A stretch of DNA of 64,000 nucleotides. It comes from Blattamonas nauphoetae (Eukaryota > Preaxostyla > Oxymonadida). The position numbers and the translations under genes are program-made. The stretch covers positions 1 through 64,000 of the forward strand of contig JARBJD010000173.1 of the NCBI GenBank assembly GCA_033064195.1. The letters are read 5' to 3'. The notes beneath the pieces were generated by a model. The model was not told where the DNA came from. It saw only the letters and a list, made by a program, of their open reading frames with translations, and ran no database searches. Positions 23,126-35,400 of the stretch are shown piece by piece; positions within the stretch are counted from its first letter, which is position 1; every line of letters begins with the position of its first letter.

Positions 23126-24309
23126 ATGAGATTCAGATTTGAACGTTCGCATTTTAACTGTCATTGTGCCATCCTCGCTCGTATCGAAGAAACTGCCCAG
23201 TTTGTCTCTTATCGAGGGACCTATCTTGGAAGGAAATCCTCGTCTGGCACTTCCTGTGGACAACTGGATTCTTTTCAAGGACGCCATTATCACCCAGAAA
23301 CCAATCCTCGCCAATCCATGGATCGGAAATTCAACCATCTCAAACTCCAATTTCCAAGCCCTTATCTCCACAGCAGATGACACTCTTCCATCCCAAAACG
23401 TTGATAAAGCATCTGATCGTGAAGTTCTCATGAATGCCTCAACAATCACTCATCAGGATAGAACTCGGAGGGAGCCTCTCATTTGTGGGCTCCAAGCATC
23501 ATCTCTTTGTTTGAATGATGTGAAACTGTTTGGAGGATCAAGTGCAGTCCGTTTTTCAGAAACAGTTACTCGGATCCATGGCATCAAAACCAAGATCGTT
23601 TCATGCCGAATTCAGAAAACCACAACATCCGAACTCTGGCCAAATAGAGGATTTTTCTGTCTTTCACGCGACGCTGTGCACATCTAAATTTCCTCGACAG
23701 ATATTTGTTCCTTGTCAGCTCACAACAGAGACGGACGCATCCTTATCACAAAAGTCCAGTCCACCATCATCCTGTGTGACTGTCACGTTGAACACACTTT
23801 AGAAGGCAAGTCTGGAGGCTTCATATTTGCTGCAACTGAAACGTGTGAGGTCTCACTCGACGTACTCACTGTCCAAAACCACCACCGACAAGAAAGCTGA
23901 AGTACTGCTGTATTTGGACAGTGTGAGATGGTTCACAGTAAAATCCGGTGAATTTAATGATTGCCACGCATCTCAACAACACTGTGTTGTCTTCTTTCAC
24001 AACTCGGACAATACCACAATCAAGTTCATCCATGACGTGTTCACAGTTGATAAGGCTGGTTCTGACATGGACCAGGATGTCCTGATTTCTTCCCAGTCTG
24101 CATCAACTTCTCGCGTGAACAGGAAGCACTTCACCGACTGCAGAAGAGGCAGCAAGCAAAACAAGGTCGCCCTTCTCCCGAAAGGTGTTCACGCTGAATG
24201 GACTAACATGGTCTGGCTGAAGGTCAAATGCATCGTCATTGGCGTCATTGTTGGTGTCTGTGTGTTCGTCGTTGTCAGTATCGTCCTATCCCGTGACTTC
24301 TGTTTATGA
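23126..24309 (+). pseudogene. BH2: truncated type I membrane beta-helix protein
   Basis: Plus-strand readings in three frames form one protein style: NSNFQALISTADDTLPSQNV, LICGLQASSLCLNDVKLFGG, VKSGEFNDCHASQQHCVVFF and FIHDVFTVDKAGSDMDQDV. These are beta-helix rungs. They are followed by a single transmembrane helix CIVIGVIVGVCVFVVVSIVL near 24230-24290 and a very short tail ending at 24309. Frame changes near 23560-23700 and 23830 and the lack of a signal peptide indicate a decayed gene. It starts divergently from the 937-residue gene, about 185 bases away. Confidence 0.6.
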
Positions 24310-24762
24310 GGGGTTTGTGCTGCCTGTGGCTGTGGAAGGAAGAAGAACGATGCTTCCCACCAAATGCTCTCCACACAGTGATCTGATTGTTCAAACCAAA
24401 TCTTTATCAGACCGAAATAACTCTTGTATTCATTGATTCAATCACTTCTCAATTAGGAAGTCCTCCGGAGTTGAGAAATGATTGAAAAACGACGCGCTCT
24501 TTGTCTAAATGTTCGAGAAAACTGTATGAAGTCTCTGCGGTCCTCTTTCAGTGAGCCTGGCCTTGATCGTCCCATCAGTACAAGCGCCTTTTCTCCGACC
24601 AAAAAAAGTCACTCCACATGACAAATGCCTTCGAATTGAACGGCATCAATTGACACTCTGTCACTTTGAATGAATTCCGGAAAGAACGGGTGACTATGCA
24701 GTGGGTGGTCAGAAAGCAGGGACCAAAGAGGTCGAATCAAAATGATCACTCTCTTCCCAGCG
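24310..24762. other. Convergent intergenic stretch
   Basis: About 450 bases between two converging 3' ends. Only short, non-natural frames are present and no repeat or RNA signal was seen. Confidence 0.5.
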
Positions 24763-26052
24763 TTAGAACGAGAAGAGAAGACATACAACTAGCGGAACGA
24801 AAAGCGTGTGGAGTGAAAATGTGCCGACGCCCTGCATGTCATACTGGAGATAATTGTTCGCTGCAATAGTCACCCGAGCAAGCCACTTTCCAGCAGGCCA
24901 TAAATCGGACGATTTCGCGCGGCCAACGAACCTGGTTGTGCCGTTTTCCTCGACGATTGGGATCGTTCGCCAAGTCGGATTTTTCGGCGGTTCATCAGCA
25001 AAATAAGGAGAGACAGTAAAGGTATTGCTGCCACATCGGTAGAAATTGCGCCCTTCCACGATCAGGGTCACTGTAGTCGTGTCTCGGGAGCTTCCTCGCG
25101 TCGCCGAGAATGTGATGCTATCAAACGATGGTTCGGTTCGCGTTGGATGGAATTCCACCAATTCCTTTGGATCTCCAGCGTAGGTCATCAAGGTAACTCC
25201 TCTTTCGTAAATTTCGAGATGGCCCGACAGATCTGCTCCACCATCAAAGTCATCGTCGCCCTTCTCGATGATGACTTGCCGCGGGTCTATCGACTCACTC
25301 AAAAGAAACATATTCCGATAAGGAGCATATGCACGATCACCTTCTGTTGTCGGCTGTGGCCACTGGTTGTTTCGGAATTTGAAAGTGTCGATCGTCAGAA
25401 GCACGCCAGGCTCGCCCTCAGGAGGATCAGTCCATGGGAGAGCGTTCCGAAGAGACACGCCTCCGATCCCGATCCCATCAAATGTTGTGTTGACGATATT
25501 GCATCTTGTGTTGGCGATTCTGACTCCAGCGGTTTGGCCATCCCAAATACAGACTTGCATCGTTCGAGGGGGAAGTTCAACGTCAACTTCTGAGCTATAG
25601 TCGGCAATAATGCAATTTTTGAACTCGATATATGTGTAATCGACGCAGGCGATGATGTAAGTTGGCCACTCGTTGTCGACAACGTAATATGACCATATCT
25701 TGATGTAATTGAAGATTGCATCAATTGGACTTGTTGCATCGGAATTGAAGGTGATAATTCCAGATCCAAGAATCACACCATTGTCGTTGACTCCGTTGAA
25801 CTCACATTTCATTCCACCCACGCGTGGGCCAATATTGACTGCTTTGTTTAGCTCAGTGTAATTAAACACTTGGAAATCATTTTCTTCTTCATAGGCTATG
25901 AGTGGGTTTTCACTTTTGATGAGATCTTCGAACAGACAGAGAGCAAAACAAGGATCACCCGCTGAACAGTCAGTACTGTTGACAGTTTGGCCAGTTTGAT
26001 GGAGAAAAAATTGTTTGCAATGAAGAGTGGCAAGGAGAGCTTGTAAAAGCAT
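24763..26052 (-). CDS. Secreted, probably GPI-anchored protein (429 residues)
   Basis: An intact frame with a hydrophobic N-terminus (MLLQALLATLHC), six or more cysteines early in the chain, and beta-strand-rich repeats (MKCEFNGVNDNGVILGSGII; YIEFKNCIIADYSSEVDVEL; GRNFYRCGSNTFTVSPYF). The extreme C-terminus is hydrophobic (HTLFVPLVVCLLFSF) with nothing after it, the usual shape of a GPI-attachment signal. Similar layout (GTG/GTGTI core strand followed by tryptophan-containing rungs) is seen in the genes at 28589-29899 and 51013-52229. A surface protein with a single-strand beta-helix or beta-sandwich fold is likely; ligand unknown. Confidence 0.7.
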   Translation of the reverse strand: MLLQALLATLHCKQFFLHQTGQTVNSTDCSAGDPCFALCLFEDLIKSENPLIAYEEENDFQVFNYTELNKAVNIGPRVGGMKCEFNGVNDNGVILGSGIITFNSDATSPIDAIFNYIKIWSYYVVDNEWPTYIIACVDYTYIEFKNCIIADYSSEVDVELPPRTMQVCIWDGQTAGVRIANTRCNIVNTTFDGIGIGGVSLRNALPWTDPPEGEPGVLLTIDTFKFRNNQWPQPTTEGDRAYAPYRNMFLLSESIDPRQVIIEKGDDDFDGGADLSGHLEIYERGVTLMTYAGDPKELVEFHPTRTEPSFDSITFSATRGSSRDTTTVTLIVEGRNFYRCGSNTFTVSPYFADEPPKNPTWRTIPIVEENGTTRFVGRAKSSDLWPAGKWLARVTIAANNYLQYDMQGVGTFSLHTLFVPLVVCLLFSF

Positions 26053-26509
26053 GACTTACAGTGGGGCAAGAGTTTTACGTTGGTGAGAATTATGGAAAAA
26101 CGAACTATGGGGCTTGGAGGATGAAAAGTTGTGGGTTCATTGATTGTGATTGCTAAAGGCTTCAAAACGTCCTGATTGGAAAAATCATCATAAAAGCGAC
26201 TTGGCTATCCTTTCGGTTCCTGAATCATCACCACTTCGAAGTGATAATGTGGATTCTATGCTCGAAGAGAGAAGAGAAAAGCGTTGACGATAAAATTTCA
26301 GGCACCTCATCATTCTTAAAGTCATCTCTGACCATGGAAATAAGAGAAACGAAGACTTGTGAGTCAGAATCAACTGAAACTGGATCTCTCCGTTTCCCTG
26401 TCAGGAAAGGATAAAATTCTGGATAAATCAAAAGTGAATGAGAATATAATGATGTTTACCATCCGATGAGATCATCATTGTGGCGTAACCCGTCTCAAAA
26501 GGATGAACG
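26053..26509. other. Divergent promoter region with a small exon-like remnant
   Basis: A divergent region between the secreted-protein gene and the ARM-like fragment. Minus-strand 26228-26431 contains a natural peptide (DPVSVDSDSQVFVSLISMVR; DDFKNDEVPEILSS) resembling an ARM-like helix pair, with a possible TTTCAG acceptor nearby. It may be a remnant of another member of that family. Nothing else seen. Confidence 0.3.
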
Positions 26510-27845
26510 ATGCTCTGTAACTATTTGTTATGGTTTCGATCAACATTTGGTCATCTCATTCATTGCTACATGGAAATCAATTCACAATCAAGCCAACCCT
26601 ATTCCTTCCCACCTTCAAACACCGTTGAAACTCCATTGTTTCTGACGATTGAACCCGACAACGTCACCCCGATCGAACTTGCATCACGACTGTTCCTGTC
26701 CCTTGTTGATTTCATCAAGAAAGGCAACAATCTCGAAGACGTTCCCCATTCATCATGCGTGTGCTCTTTTGGAGAGGATCACACCAGAATACACTTGTCC
26801 ATTCAATGCCGACCGGTTTCCCTTCGATCTTGTTCCCACACCTGATGGATCATGTTCTAATTTCACAGAGTCGGTTGTGGTGATACTCACATCATCCAAC
26901 GAGGCGCTTATTCGGGAAACATTGACACTTCTGCGCGAAATGATGATGAAGAGTTCAGGATCAATATGGTTCGATTTTCTTACGACTGGGTTCTTTCGTC
27001 TTCTCCCCCAATCATTCTACGAACAGGAACTGCACCTTCTGCTCATATCCAAATTAAAACTGATGGACCTTGTGATTCACTTCCTCGTCAGGATGAGACC
27101 TGATTCCTCTCACCAATTGTGTCGGAACAAACACATCTCGAAGGAATTCTTCGATCAGCCTGTCCTCGACTTAATTTTTCATCCCATCCAACCATTCCTC
27201 GAGTTCATCTGCAAACATAGACGTCGTATCGAAGATCGTTTCGAATCCTACTTTTTTGACCAACTCCTTTCAAATCTTCTCGTTTCGTCGCCCTTTTTCG
27301 AGCAGATGACTCAGTTCGTGCTATCTTCTTCGGTCTTTTTGGCAATCACAGACAGTATCACTTTCTTTGAGCCAGACTCACTCACAAAGTCATTCCTTGA
27401 GATGGGCCTGGATGGAATGAAATATTTGCAGGGACAATGTCCAACTGTGCAGAAACGGGGACAGCAGATTGTGACCAAATTGTGTGAAGAGGGAATATCC
27501 GACGAATGGGACCAACAATGCCATCTCCAATCTCGCAATCTCTTCGGAGACAACCAAAACTCGCAATGTACTCATCACATCACTCTTCTCTTCCCTGCCC
27601 TTCCTTTACCGCTCAACAAGTGGCTAGCAGGAGTGTGTGACGATCACTGTCTTCTTCATCCTGATCATCCAGCGCTGTGGCGTTGTCGCAGCATCGAGGG
27701 CGCCATTGCGGAGACAGTGGGCAATTCACCATCGGCCGAGTTTGAGAGACGCACCTGTGGCCTCGTCGAAGGCGGAGTGGATGACAGCGGGGCAGACGGC
27801 AAAGTGGAGGCTGGACCTGTTGTCGATCATCGTGTCAATCTGTGA
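26510..27845 (+). pseudogene. ARM/HEAT-like protein fragment, frameshifted
   Basis: The first frame gives DNVTPIELASRLFLSLVDF (about 26660-26720). The natural reading then changes frame near 26745 to give CPFNADRFPFDLVPTPDG and a helical run (NEALIRETLTLLREMMMKSS; FLEFICKHRRRIEDRFESYF; SLTKSFLEMGLDGMKYLQGQ). It ends with a block (QQIVTKLCEEGISDEWDQQC) comparable to RQIVYTLSEEGLEDRCHLAL in the gene at 52.4 kb. The shared block, corresponding to the last quarter of the solenoid, marks it as a paralogue. The C-terminal 100 residues look unnatural, so the end is probably lost. Confidence 0.55.
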
Positions 27846-28110
27846 CACTTTGGACTGCATGTCGCCCTTCGAAAAGTCAATGATTTGTGAGCTGAGCATG
27901 GTGGAGCTCGGCTTGCACGATTTCGGAGATGGATGGCAACGTACTCCTGTGATCATGTTGATAAATCGGAAAAACGATCCAAATATGGCAAAATCGCGGA
28001 ATTGTTTGGAGAGTGACATCAGAAAGCGAATAGAATACGATTTGCGGGGACAACAACCAGTTTCAAATGAACCGGTTTTGTGGATGGTCTATCTGGGAGA
28101 TTTTCTATGA
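27726..28110. other. Ambiguous coding-like stretch
   Basis: Both strands are open here. The minus reading (QFRDFAIFGSFFRFINMITG; SSQIIDFSKGDMQSKVSQID) and the plus reading (LDLLSIIVSICDTLDCMSPF; SMICELSMVELGLHDFGDGW) both look protein-like. I cannot choose between them and claim no gene. Confidence 0.2.
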
Positions 28111-28588
28111 TATGTCCACATGGAACGAAACACTCCATAGGCATCATCAGATGTTAATTTTTGGAAAAATAGGGATAAATCAGGATTTAAGGTGAGGTGA
28201 AAATGAACTTAGAGTTTTTTTTCATCATAGATTCGGTTTTCGCCACTCATCCGGACGTCTTGATATTGGATGATGAACGGAAATAGGAGGTGGAAACAGC
28301 TTTTATTCAATCCACGTCTTCAACTCATTGATTGTTTTGCGATTTCGTCAAAGAGGAGACAGGTTTTAGGTCACGATCAACCCTTAAAAAAAGTGTGTGG
28401 ACACCTCAAAGAAAATCACCCATCTGCTGGAAATATCATTCCGAATTGACAATCACGAGAATAAAGTATCAGATTTTCAAAAACGGTCTTGAAAAAAAGC
28501 ATAATGAAAGAGAAGAGTGAGTAAAGTCTGAGAATCATTGACAACCCACATCTAAAGGTCGAAGTGGAAAGACAAACGCTCGGAGCTA
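28111..28588. other. AT-rich intergenic stretch
   Basis: No gene, repeat or RNA signal recognised between the ambiguous stretch and the convergent secreted-protein gene. Confidence 0.5.
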
Positions 28589-29899
28589 CTATTTGTCCCC
28601 GTGTTTATACACCTTGTAGAACACATCATCCCCGTTAGTCACCCGAACAGCATACATTCCATCGTTCCATCCCATCTTGTTTATTTTGATTGCTGCAGAC
28701 AGACTACCTCCATCTGCAGCAGGATAAACCATATCTCGATCACGAAACAAAAAAATGGAGATTGGCCCTTCGTAGAGATTGGCTTTCTTCCATTTGTAGT
28801 CTTCGAGTCGTTTCGTCCCTTGCAGTTTCGCGAAGTGGACCTGAACATTTTTGGCGGAAATTGGGAAAAGATTAAATCCTTTAACCCTCGCGAAGATGGA
28901 GTTTGGGGTAGAGTCAAATGAGTTTTCAGTTTCGCGGACATCTAAGGCATGGACGATTGGGAGGTCATTAACAAAAAGAATCGGATCAAAAACTTGAATC
29001 ACTTTTGATTCGCGGTTTTGCGAGTTCCACAACAATTGTTCAGTGGGACCTGAGTGGATGATGTTGCAGCCAGAACTGTCAACGTGGATTTGGTACGGAG
29101 GAAGGTCTGGTTCTTTCACACCTTCAATCTGAATATATGACCCAATCTTGGATTTGCATTTGAGCATGGCGAGTCTTGTGTTGAAGGGATTGAGCAAGGC
29201 TGTTCGATGTGTTTGGATGTCGAAATCATGAAGAGGCGGGACAGTGTATGGGAGGCGAGGATTATCAGCATAGATGGCACCAATCGATATGTCATGATTG
29301 ATGAAGTTGTTGTCGGTTTTGAGCGACCCATTAATGACGTGGATCGCGGCTTGTTTCGAAGACCATCTGTTCGGTTTTCCAAAGGTCTTGAGAGCTTTGA
29401 AGGGAGACCATTTGAGTTTCGGAGGGACAAAATAAGAATTTGTCCACTCAACAACCCCGTATTCCAAAATGCAAAGAAAATAGTCCCTCTGCTTGCCGTC
29501 GGATTGTGGTGTTCGTGTCGATTCGAAGCGGAGGTCTGATATGACCAAATCCAAGACATTATTGGGTTTTCCAGTAACAATAATTGTCCCTGTTCCAGCG
29601 ATTGTTGCAGTGCCCGATTGTGCTTTCAGCGGCAGTTTTCTGACGTTTTGATCAGCGGGTGATGTGATTTTGGATCCGTCGAACGTGATTTCGTCCACAA
29701 TTTCACCAAGACCGACAACTTCAATTCCTACAACATCTCCCCATCGTCCCATTCCTGCAACTGTGTCCAGTGAATGGCAACCATCCTCACGAGTAGGCTT
29801 TTTGCATTCCTGCCCGACAGAACGAGCCATCACATAGAAAGTCACGGGATCCGGGACACAATTAAGATGTGCAAAGAGGGTCAAGTAATAAAGAACCAT
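28589..29899 (-). CDS. Secreted protein, paralogue of the 24.8-kb gene
   Basis: The open frame begins upstream at 30016, but the first 39 residues are polar and unlike the family. The internal methionine at 29899 starts a clear signal peptide (MVLYYLTLFAHLNCVPDP), so I place the start there, giving 436 residues. The body has a GTATIAGTGTIIVTGKPNN strand, DLRFESTRTPQSDGKQRDYF and later sandwich-like strands (KVIQVFDPILFVNDLPIVHA). The C-terminus (GMYAVRVTNGDDVFYKVYKH) is hydrophilic, so unlike its paralogue it shows no GPI signal and is probably released or held by partners. It is downstream of and on the same strand as S5, only about 190 bases apart. Confidence 0.7.
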   Translation of the reverse strand: MVLYYLTLFAHLNCVPDPVTFYVMARSVGQECKKPTREDGCHSLDTVAGMGRWGDVVGIEVVGLGEIVDEITFDGSKITSPADQNVRKLPLKAQSGTATIAGTGTIIVTGKPNNVLDLVISDLRFESTRTPQSDGKQRDYFLCILEYGVVEWTNSYFVPPKLKWSPFKALKTFGKPNRWSSKQAAIHVINGSLKTDNNFINHDISIGAIYADNPRLPYTVPPLHDFDIQTHRTALLNPFNTRLAMLKCKSKIGSYIQIEGVKEPDLPPYQIHVDSSGCNIIHSGPTEQLLWNSQNRESKVIQVFDPILFVNDLPIVHALDVRETENSFDSTPNSIFARVKGFNLFPISAKNVQVHFAKLQGTKRLEDYKWKKANLYEGPISIFLFRDRDMVYPAADGGSLSAAIKINKMGWNDGMYAVRVTNGDDVFYKVYKHGDK

Positions 29900-30085
29900 T
29901 GAACAGTTTGAGTTGATCTGGGGCTCTTTGGGATTTTTGTGACAACCCACAATTTGTTCATTGGCCATTGGACTTTTCTTATTTTTCCCTCTACACAAAT
30001 GGAGAAACGCTGACACATGATTACCTCGACAGAATTGATGAAGAATCGATACAGGTCTTTGTGTGTCCCAGCATCCACTAGTATC

Positions 30086-31801
30086 TCATTTGACTGTGTA
30101 TTCCAGAATAGGGTTGATCAGAGTTGTTTTGAAATGATCATTTAAAGAGGAACAGGATGTTTGTGCAGAAATCTCTTCAAAACTCAAAATGTCAGCATAG
30201 TTGTCCTTGGCCCAGATGCACAGTGCCAATCTGACCTTCTGCGGGATGTTTGCGAGTGAGTGAGGTTGTCTCTGGCTGTCCACAAATAGAACGAGAGTGT
30301 GTCTGTTCATGTCCAATTCAAGAGTCACAACTGAGTCGTCAAATGTGTGTTGATTTCCGTCTGCGGTTTCGTTCCCATTCTGAACAACCCATCCCAGATT
30401 CAAAATAAACGCTGAAGACCCTTGCTTGTCTGTGAGGTTGGATGTTTTGCTTTGTTCGAGCTGCGACGACTCGATCACACCAAAAGCTGGAAAGATGAAA
30501 GAAAAGAAAGAAACTGGTGAAAGAGGATTTGCCGCATCGAAGAGACAATCTCCACACTCCTCGTGTGATTTCGTCGGAGAAACACGCTTTGTCTTTCTCC
30601 ACGAGACTTGTGATTCGTCGTCCTTCCTTCTGATAGTGAGTTGGATCCCAAATTGTGATTGCATGTTCTGGAGGAATCATCCCTCGAATCCACTTCACAT
30701 CTTTTGCTGCATCTATCACCTGAGCCTCCACTGCCACCACTTTCGAGTGTGTTGTGCTCAACATGTCGGTCAGCCTCTTCTCCATCGCCACTAACTCTCC
30801 AATCTTCGTCATCTGCTCCGCAATCGTTGCTGCTTGCTTTGCGATCAGTTCATCTTTCTGTTTGATGGAATTGTCTTTTTCGTTTATAGTCTGATCCTTT
30901 GATCTGATTGTGTCGTCTTTCTCTGCGATTCTCTCGTCCTTCTGTTTCATCTGTGCAACTTTTTCGTTGATGATTTGGTCTTTGGTTCTGAATGAATCGT
31001 CTTTCTCTTTCAAATGTTGAGTGAGTGTGTTGATCGCATCGTCTTTCTGTTCTGCTGAGCTTGTTGTCGAATGGTCTCGTTGGCTTGTTGGAGAGTGTCG
31101 TCCTTCTTTCGACTTTCTGTTTGTATTTCGTGAAGTTCATTCGTGAGCGTGTTGATTGTTGTGTCTTTGGCTGAAATTGCTTCAGTCATCTGGTCTTGTT
31201 TCTCAGTCAGTTTTGTGATTTCTCGTTCGTTCTCTGCAATTTGGACTCGAAGGGCATCTCGCTGAGCAACAAGTTCATCCATGGGCATCGATGTCTCATC
31301 ACCAACACAATCGATTTTGTTGAGAAGAATGAGAGAAAAACTCGAATTGGCATTGACAAGAGGATCGGGATGAGAAGAGAGGGTGGAGAGAGAGGAAGAC
31401 AGAAGTGTCTTGTTTGGGATCGGAGTGGGTGGGGACGAGGACAGGCAGAGTTGGAGGATGGAGTTGACGAAGGCGAGAACAGGACGAAGATGAGATTGTG
31501 CTCCAATTTGGTGTTCGTTTTGTGATGATGGTTGTTGTTGTGTTTGGAGAGTTGAGGGCGATTGTGGAGACTGAGAAGATTGGAGATGTTGGGGAGGAGA
31601 AGCGAGGATTGAGGGAAGGGAGAGCCAGAGAGGAGAGGAGAGGAGGTGTGGGAGAGAAGGAGGGTGGCGTTGGAGGATGGTTGTGAAGAGAGGAAGGAGG
31701 TGGAAGTTTGTCGAGTTGGGAAGAAACTGCGAAGACGAGGATTGGATTGATGAAAGTGAGAGGAGAAAGAATGAAGAGATAAGAACAGAAGGGAAGAACA
31801 A
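30086..31801 (-). CDS. SPRY-family gene S5 (divergent, heptad-rich coiled coil)
   Basis: Start 31801: signal peptide MFFPSVLISSFFLLSLSS, then a serine/proline-rich N-terminal domain, and a coiled coil with a striking 7-residue period (KDDTIRSKDQTINEKDNSIK, KQKDELIAKQAATIAEQ). The SPRY domain follows: AITIWDPTHYQKEGRRITSL, a short intron (GTTTCT...CCAG) at the family position, then FGVIESSQ and a second half with LELDMNRHTLVLFVDSQRQP. One frame change near 31055 interrupts the coiled coil; the peptide EQKDDAINTLTQHL links naturally on either side, so it may be a single-base error or recent damage. It is the most diverged SPRY member here and, with its signal peptide, is expected to be secreted. 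Confidence 0.65.
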
Positions 31802-32088
31802 ACAGAGAAGAGGGCAGAGAAGAGATGGATGAAGAGAGATGGATCTGATTGGGATTGGGATAGAGGGTCGATTGAAAGAGAGTTCGGAGTGATTCCGAAT
31901 CGAGCACAGATTGTGTGGAGAATCTGAGAGATGACCATCAAATCAAGTGAAAGGAAGGCGATGAGAGGAAAACAAGGACAAGACGGAAATAAGATGGTTG
32001 CAAAGAAGGAAATTGTGAATGATGGAAAACTCAACTCGTTGTCAAACAGCAAAGTGATCGCCAGTTCCATCAACAATCGACTCTCCAA

Positions 32089-32465
32089 GTTTCATCAGTT
32101 CTTGTTCAGAAATGAAGCCTGTCTGGGAAATCGTTTGATGGGATATGTTCCAAACTTTTGCACCATCAATGTCACCCTGATATTGTCCGAAATTCGGTCC
32201 AGATGGTGTCTGAAATTCGAGGAACACAATGAATGTGACATGAAAAAGTAGGTCAGACCTCGAGGGAAACTGGAAACATTTCACTAAAAAGTTCTAGCAC
32301 GGATCAGACCCTCAAACTTTTGTTGATCCAGATTGGACAGAGTAAGTTCAATATTCAATTCATGTTAGAGTTCAGAATGGTTTGGGACATACAGAATTAA
32401 CACTACAGATTGAGCTTTGGATTATTTCATCATTCTAATCGACTTCTTCCGAACAATAGTGAATA
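32089..32465. other. Divergent intergenic region (S5 / BH3)
   Basis: About 375 bases between diverging 5' ends, likely holding both promoters. No repeated element or RNA gene seen. Confidence 0.4.
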
Positions 32466-35400
32466 ATGGGCTATGATCACTCTCAGAAAATCGGAAACAT
32501 CCAGATGATTAACGTCATCATTATTTTCCAAGTCCTCACTGCCGCAGGAATTCCTGCCAGTGGTCCAATCTCGTCATTGTCCGACTATTGGAGCGAAAAC
32601 CAAAAGAGACTATTCAACAATGTCGATTCGGGATCTAAGATTTTTCACCTCCAGCAAGACCTTGTAGTCTCATCCACGATCCAAGTCAGATCCGAAGCGC
32701 TGACATTGCTTGGAAATAATACCTCACTGTTGTCCTCTCGTGACATCAGTTCTGACTCTGACCACCACATTTTCTCACAAAATCAAGATTTATCCAGCAC
32801 TAAGCACGCCACATCGGAACAGCAATGCAATGGACGAGCTGCTGCATCTCAATTTATGTTCTGCGTGTGGAATAGCACGTTTTCTGTAAAGGGCGTTCAC
32901 GTGAACTGCAACTCGGGACGAAATGGGATCTGTTCGATCTCGGGCTCCCACGTTCAGTTTTCGTCAAGCACGATCTCATCAAACGGACATTCATCGCCAT
33001 TGATGGTCAGAATGTTGGATGCTGAAGGATGCGAGTCGAGCTCGTGCATTTCATTCCTCGGCGTGACTCACCTCTCGAAAACATGCTCCCTGCCACCTCT
33101 CGTCGGAGTCCTGCCCTCATCAACCATTCTCTCGTCTGCCCCCAACTCACATGTGGACGGCCGCTCGTTGGATAACTCACCCGGCGTGTCTGTTGTTGGG
33201 ACGGGACTTGAGTTCGGCTCGATGTCGTTCTCAGCTGGAACAGGTCCTCTCTTCTCGTTCGGCCTCTCAGAAGAACTGTCACTACCCGACATTGCACACT
33301 CACTCCGAGTGGAGACAACGCTCATCGGAAGCTCGCTGGTGAATGTGACAAGCAGAAAAGTGGAGACAAGGAAGGGACTGCTTTTTGGGGGAGAAGTCAC
33401 TCAGCGAGTGATTGGAAGCGAGATTCATCAGAGCACGAACCACGACAGCGGGACAGGGATGCTGGATGTGAACTTGGGAGGAAATGTGAGATGCGTGAAC
33501 ACATCGTTCACTGAATGCCGACGCGAAGGGAACACCGACCCTTCCTTCGTCAACAAGAACATCACATCGTCAGTTATCGGCCGCCAAGAGTTCAACCACA
33601 CTTCCACAGCCACCCTCGTGTCATACTCGCTCTGCACATTCAAAAACATGGCATTCTCCGCCCCAACAAGCGAGATCGGAGGATCTGCGATCTACCTCAA
33701 AGGCTCGCCTGCCTCTCTCGCTGTGAAGGACTGCTTCTTCCAGAGCTGCCGCGTGACCGAGTCATATCATTATGGGGGTGCCATCTGCATGTGGGGTGAC
33801 TATTTCTATCGCCCGTACCTCCGTCTCGAGCGCTCCTCGTTCTCGAAATGCAAGGCAGTTGGGGCGTATGATTGTTTTGGAGGATGTGTCTTCGTGGACA
33901 CCACACAAGACGTTGTGATCACAGACAGCTTCTTTGAGAACTCGACAGCGATGTTTGAAGGAGGTGTATCTCTCCTTTACGTGAGCGAGAGTGTCTTCTC
34001 CAACTGCGCGTTCGTCCTCTGCTCTTCGGAAAATCGGGGAGGAGCCGTGTGTGTGTATCAATCAGAGACAGACAGCATGAAGCACGTCCAGTTTCGTGAA
34101 TGCTCGTCCACCAAATGGCCCGACTCTCGCGATGTCTCCTTCTTCACACACACCTCCGCACAGGTCGCGGATGGCCAAGTGGAGTACTGCGATTCCACCT
34201 CTGGGAACCCGAATGTGTATTTGATGTATTATATCCTCGATTTAAGCAGTCTTGTCCCTCAAATCAAATCTCCGCCGACGATCACCCACATCGACATCCA
34301 GTTTGATGAAGATCAGGAGCTGGCCACGGTGACTGTGACAGCATCAAAATCGATTGGAGGGACGATGGGGATTCTGCTGGATGGGCTGATTGTGCCTCGC
34401 CTCATTCACGTTGTCTTCGGAGCAACCAACAAACCGAGTCAAACAGGAACAGCAGTTGTCTTGTCTGGTCCAAATGGAATCCTGCCGAAGGCCGAATACA
34501 CTGAACTCAACAACACTGTCAGTTCTTCTCTCTTCCCGACGATCACGATTCTGGGCTGTTCCTGCTCGCTCAAAGATGACACTTCAAGTCTGATCGTCGT
34601 GAGGGGTTGGTGTCTGGAGAAGGGGGACTATGTCATGAAGTTCAAGGAAGGACAGGACGGAGAGGAGAAGGAGCTCTCGTTGACTTGGGAGAGCGCGGGT
34701 GCCTTGCATGGATCAACACCATTTTATCCGTCGGACGCGGAAGGACGATTGGAATGGAGAACAGAGTACGAAGTGACGGACGTTGTGAAAATGTCGGGGA
34801 ATGTGGGAATCAGCATTCCATTCTCTCGGATTATCAAGTTCACCACACCCGCCGAACCGATCCGGATTACTGAAGCAAACTGCACGCTGGGGGGAGAGAA
34901 GGAGAAGGCGGGAGTTGTTGAGTTTGGGGGAGTGGGTCTGTCGAGTGGGTTGGGATACACTCTGAAGGTGCAGAAAGAGGAGAATGGGGTGGCGTCTGGA
35001 GCAGTGATTGACTTGAAAGGGACACTCTCAGCCGAAAGTGAATCGGGGTCGTTCTCGCACACTGAGTCGATCTTCGGAGCATCGTCTCCTTTGCTGTCGT
35101 TTGGGGAGACGTATTTGGTTGTTGGGATTGTTGTGGGAGGAGAGGATGGAGTGGTGAACCAGAACGTTCGCTTCTCTGTTCCTGGTGAGCCTGGTCGGTT
35201 GACGAAAATGACCGCGAGCAAGTTCACTGATGCAGAAAAAACTGAAATTGAACTGTCATTTGAAACGCGCGCATTGAAAGCGAGCACGTCGTACTCGATG
35301 CTCTTGCAGTCGATTGCTGGAGAAGGAGAAACAAGGCACGAAAAGACACTTGTGTTGACAACGGACACGGATGGAGTGATCCCGGCCTTTGCAGTGATTC

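Noticed and set aside
27726-28110. A gene on either strand
   Set aside because: Both strands give equally protein-like peptides; without homology neither can be supported.
31498-31686. Plus-strand G/E/V-rich frames across S5
   Set aside because: Antisense of the serine/proline-rich N-terminal domain of S5.
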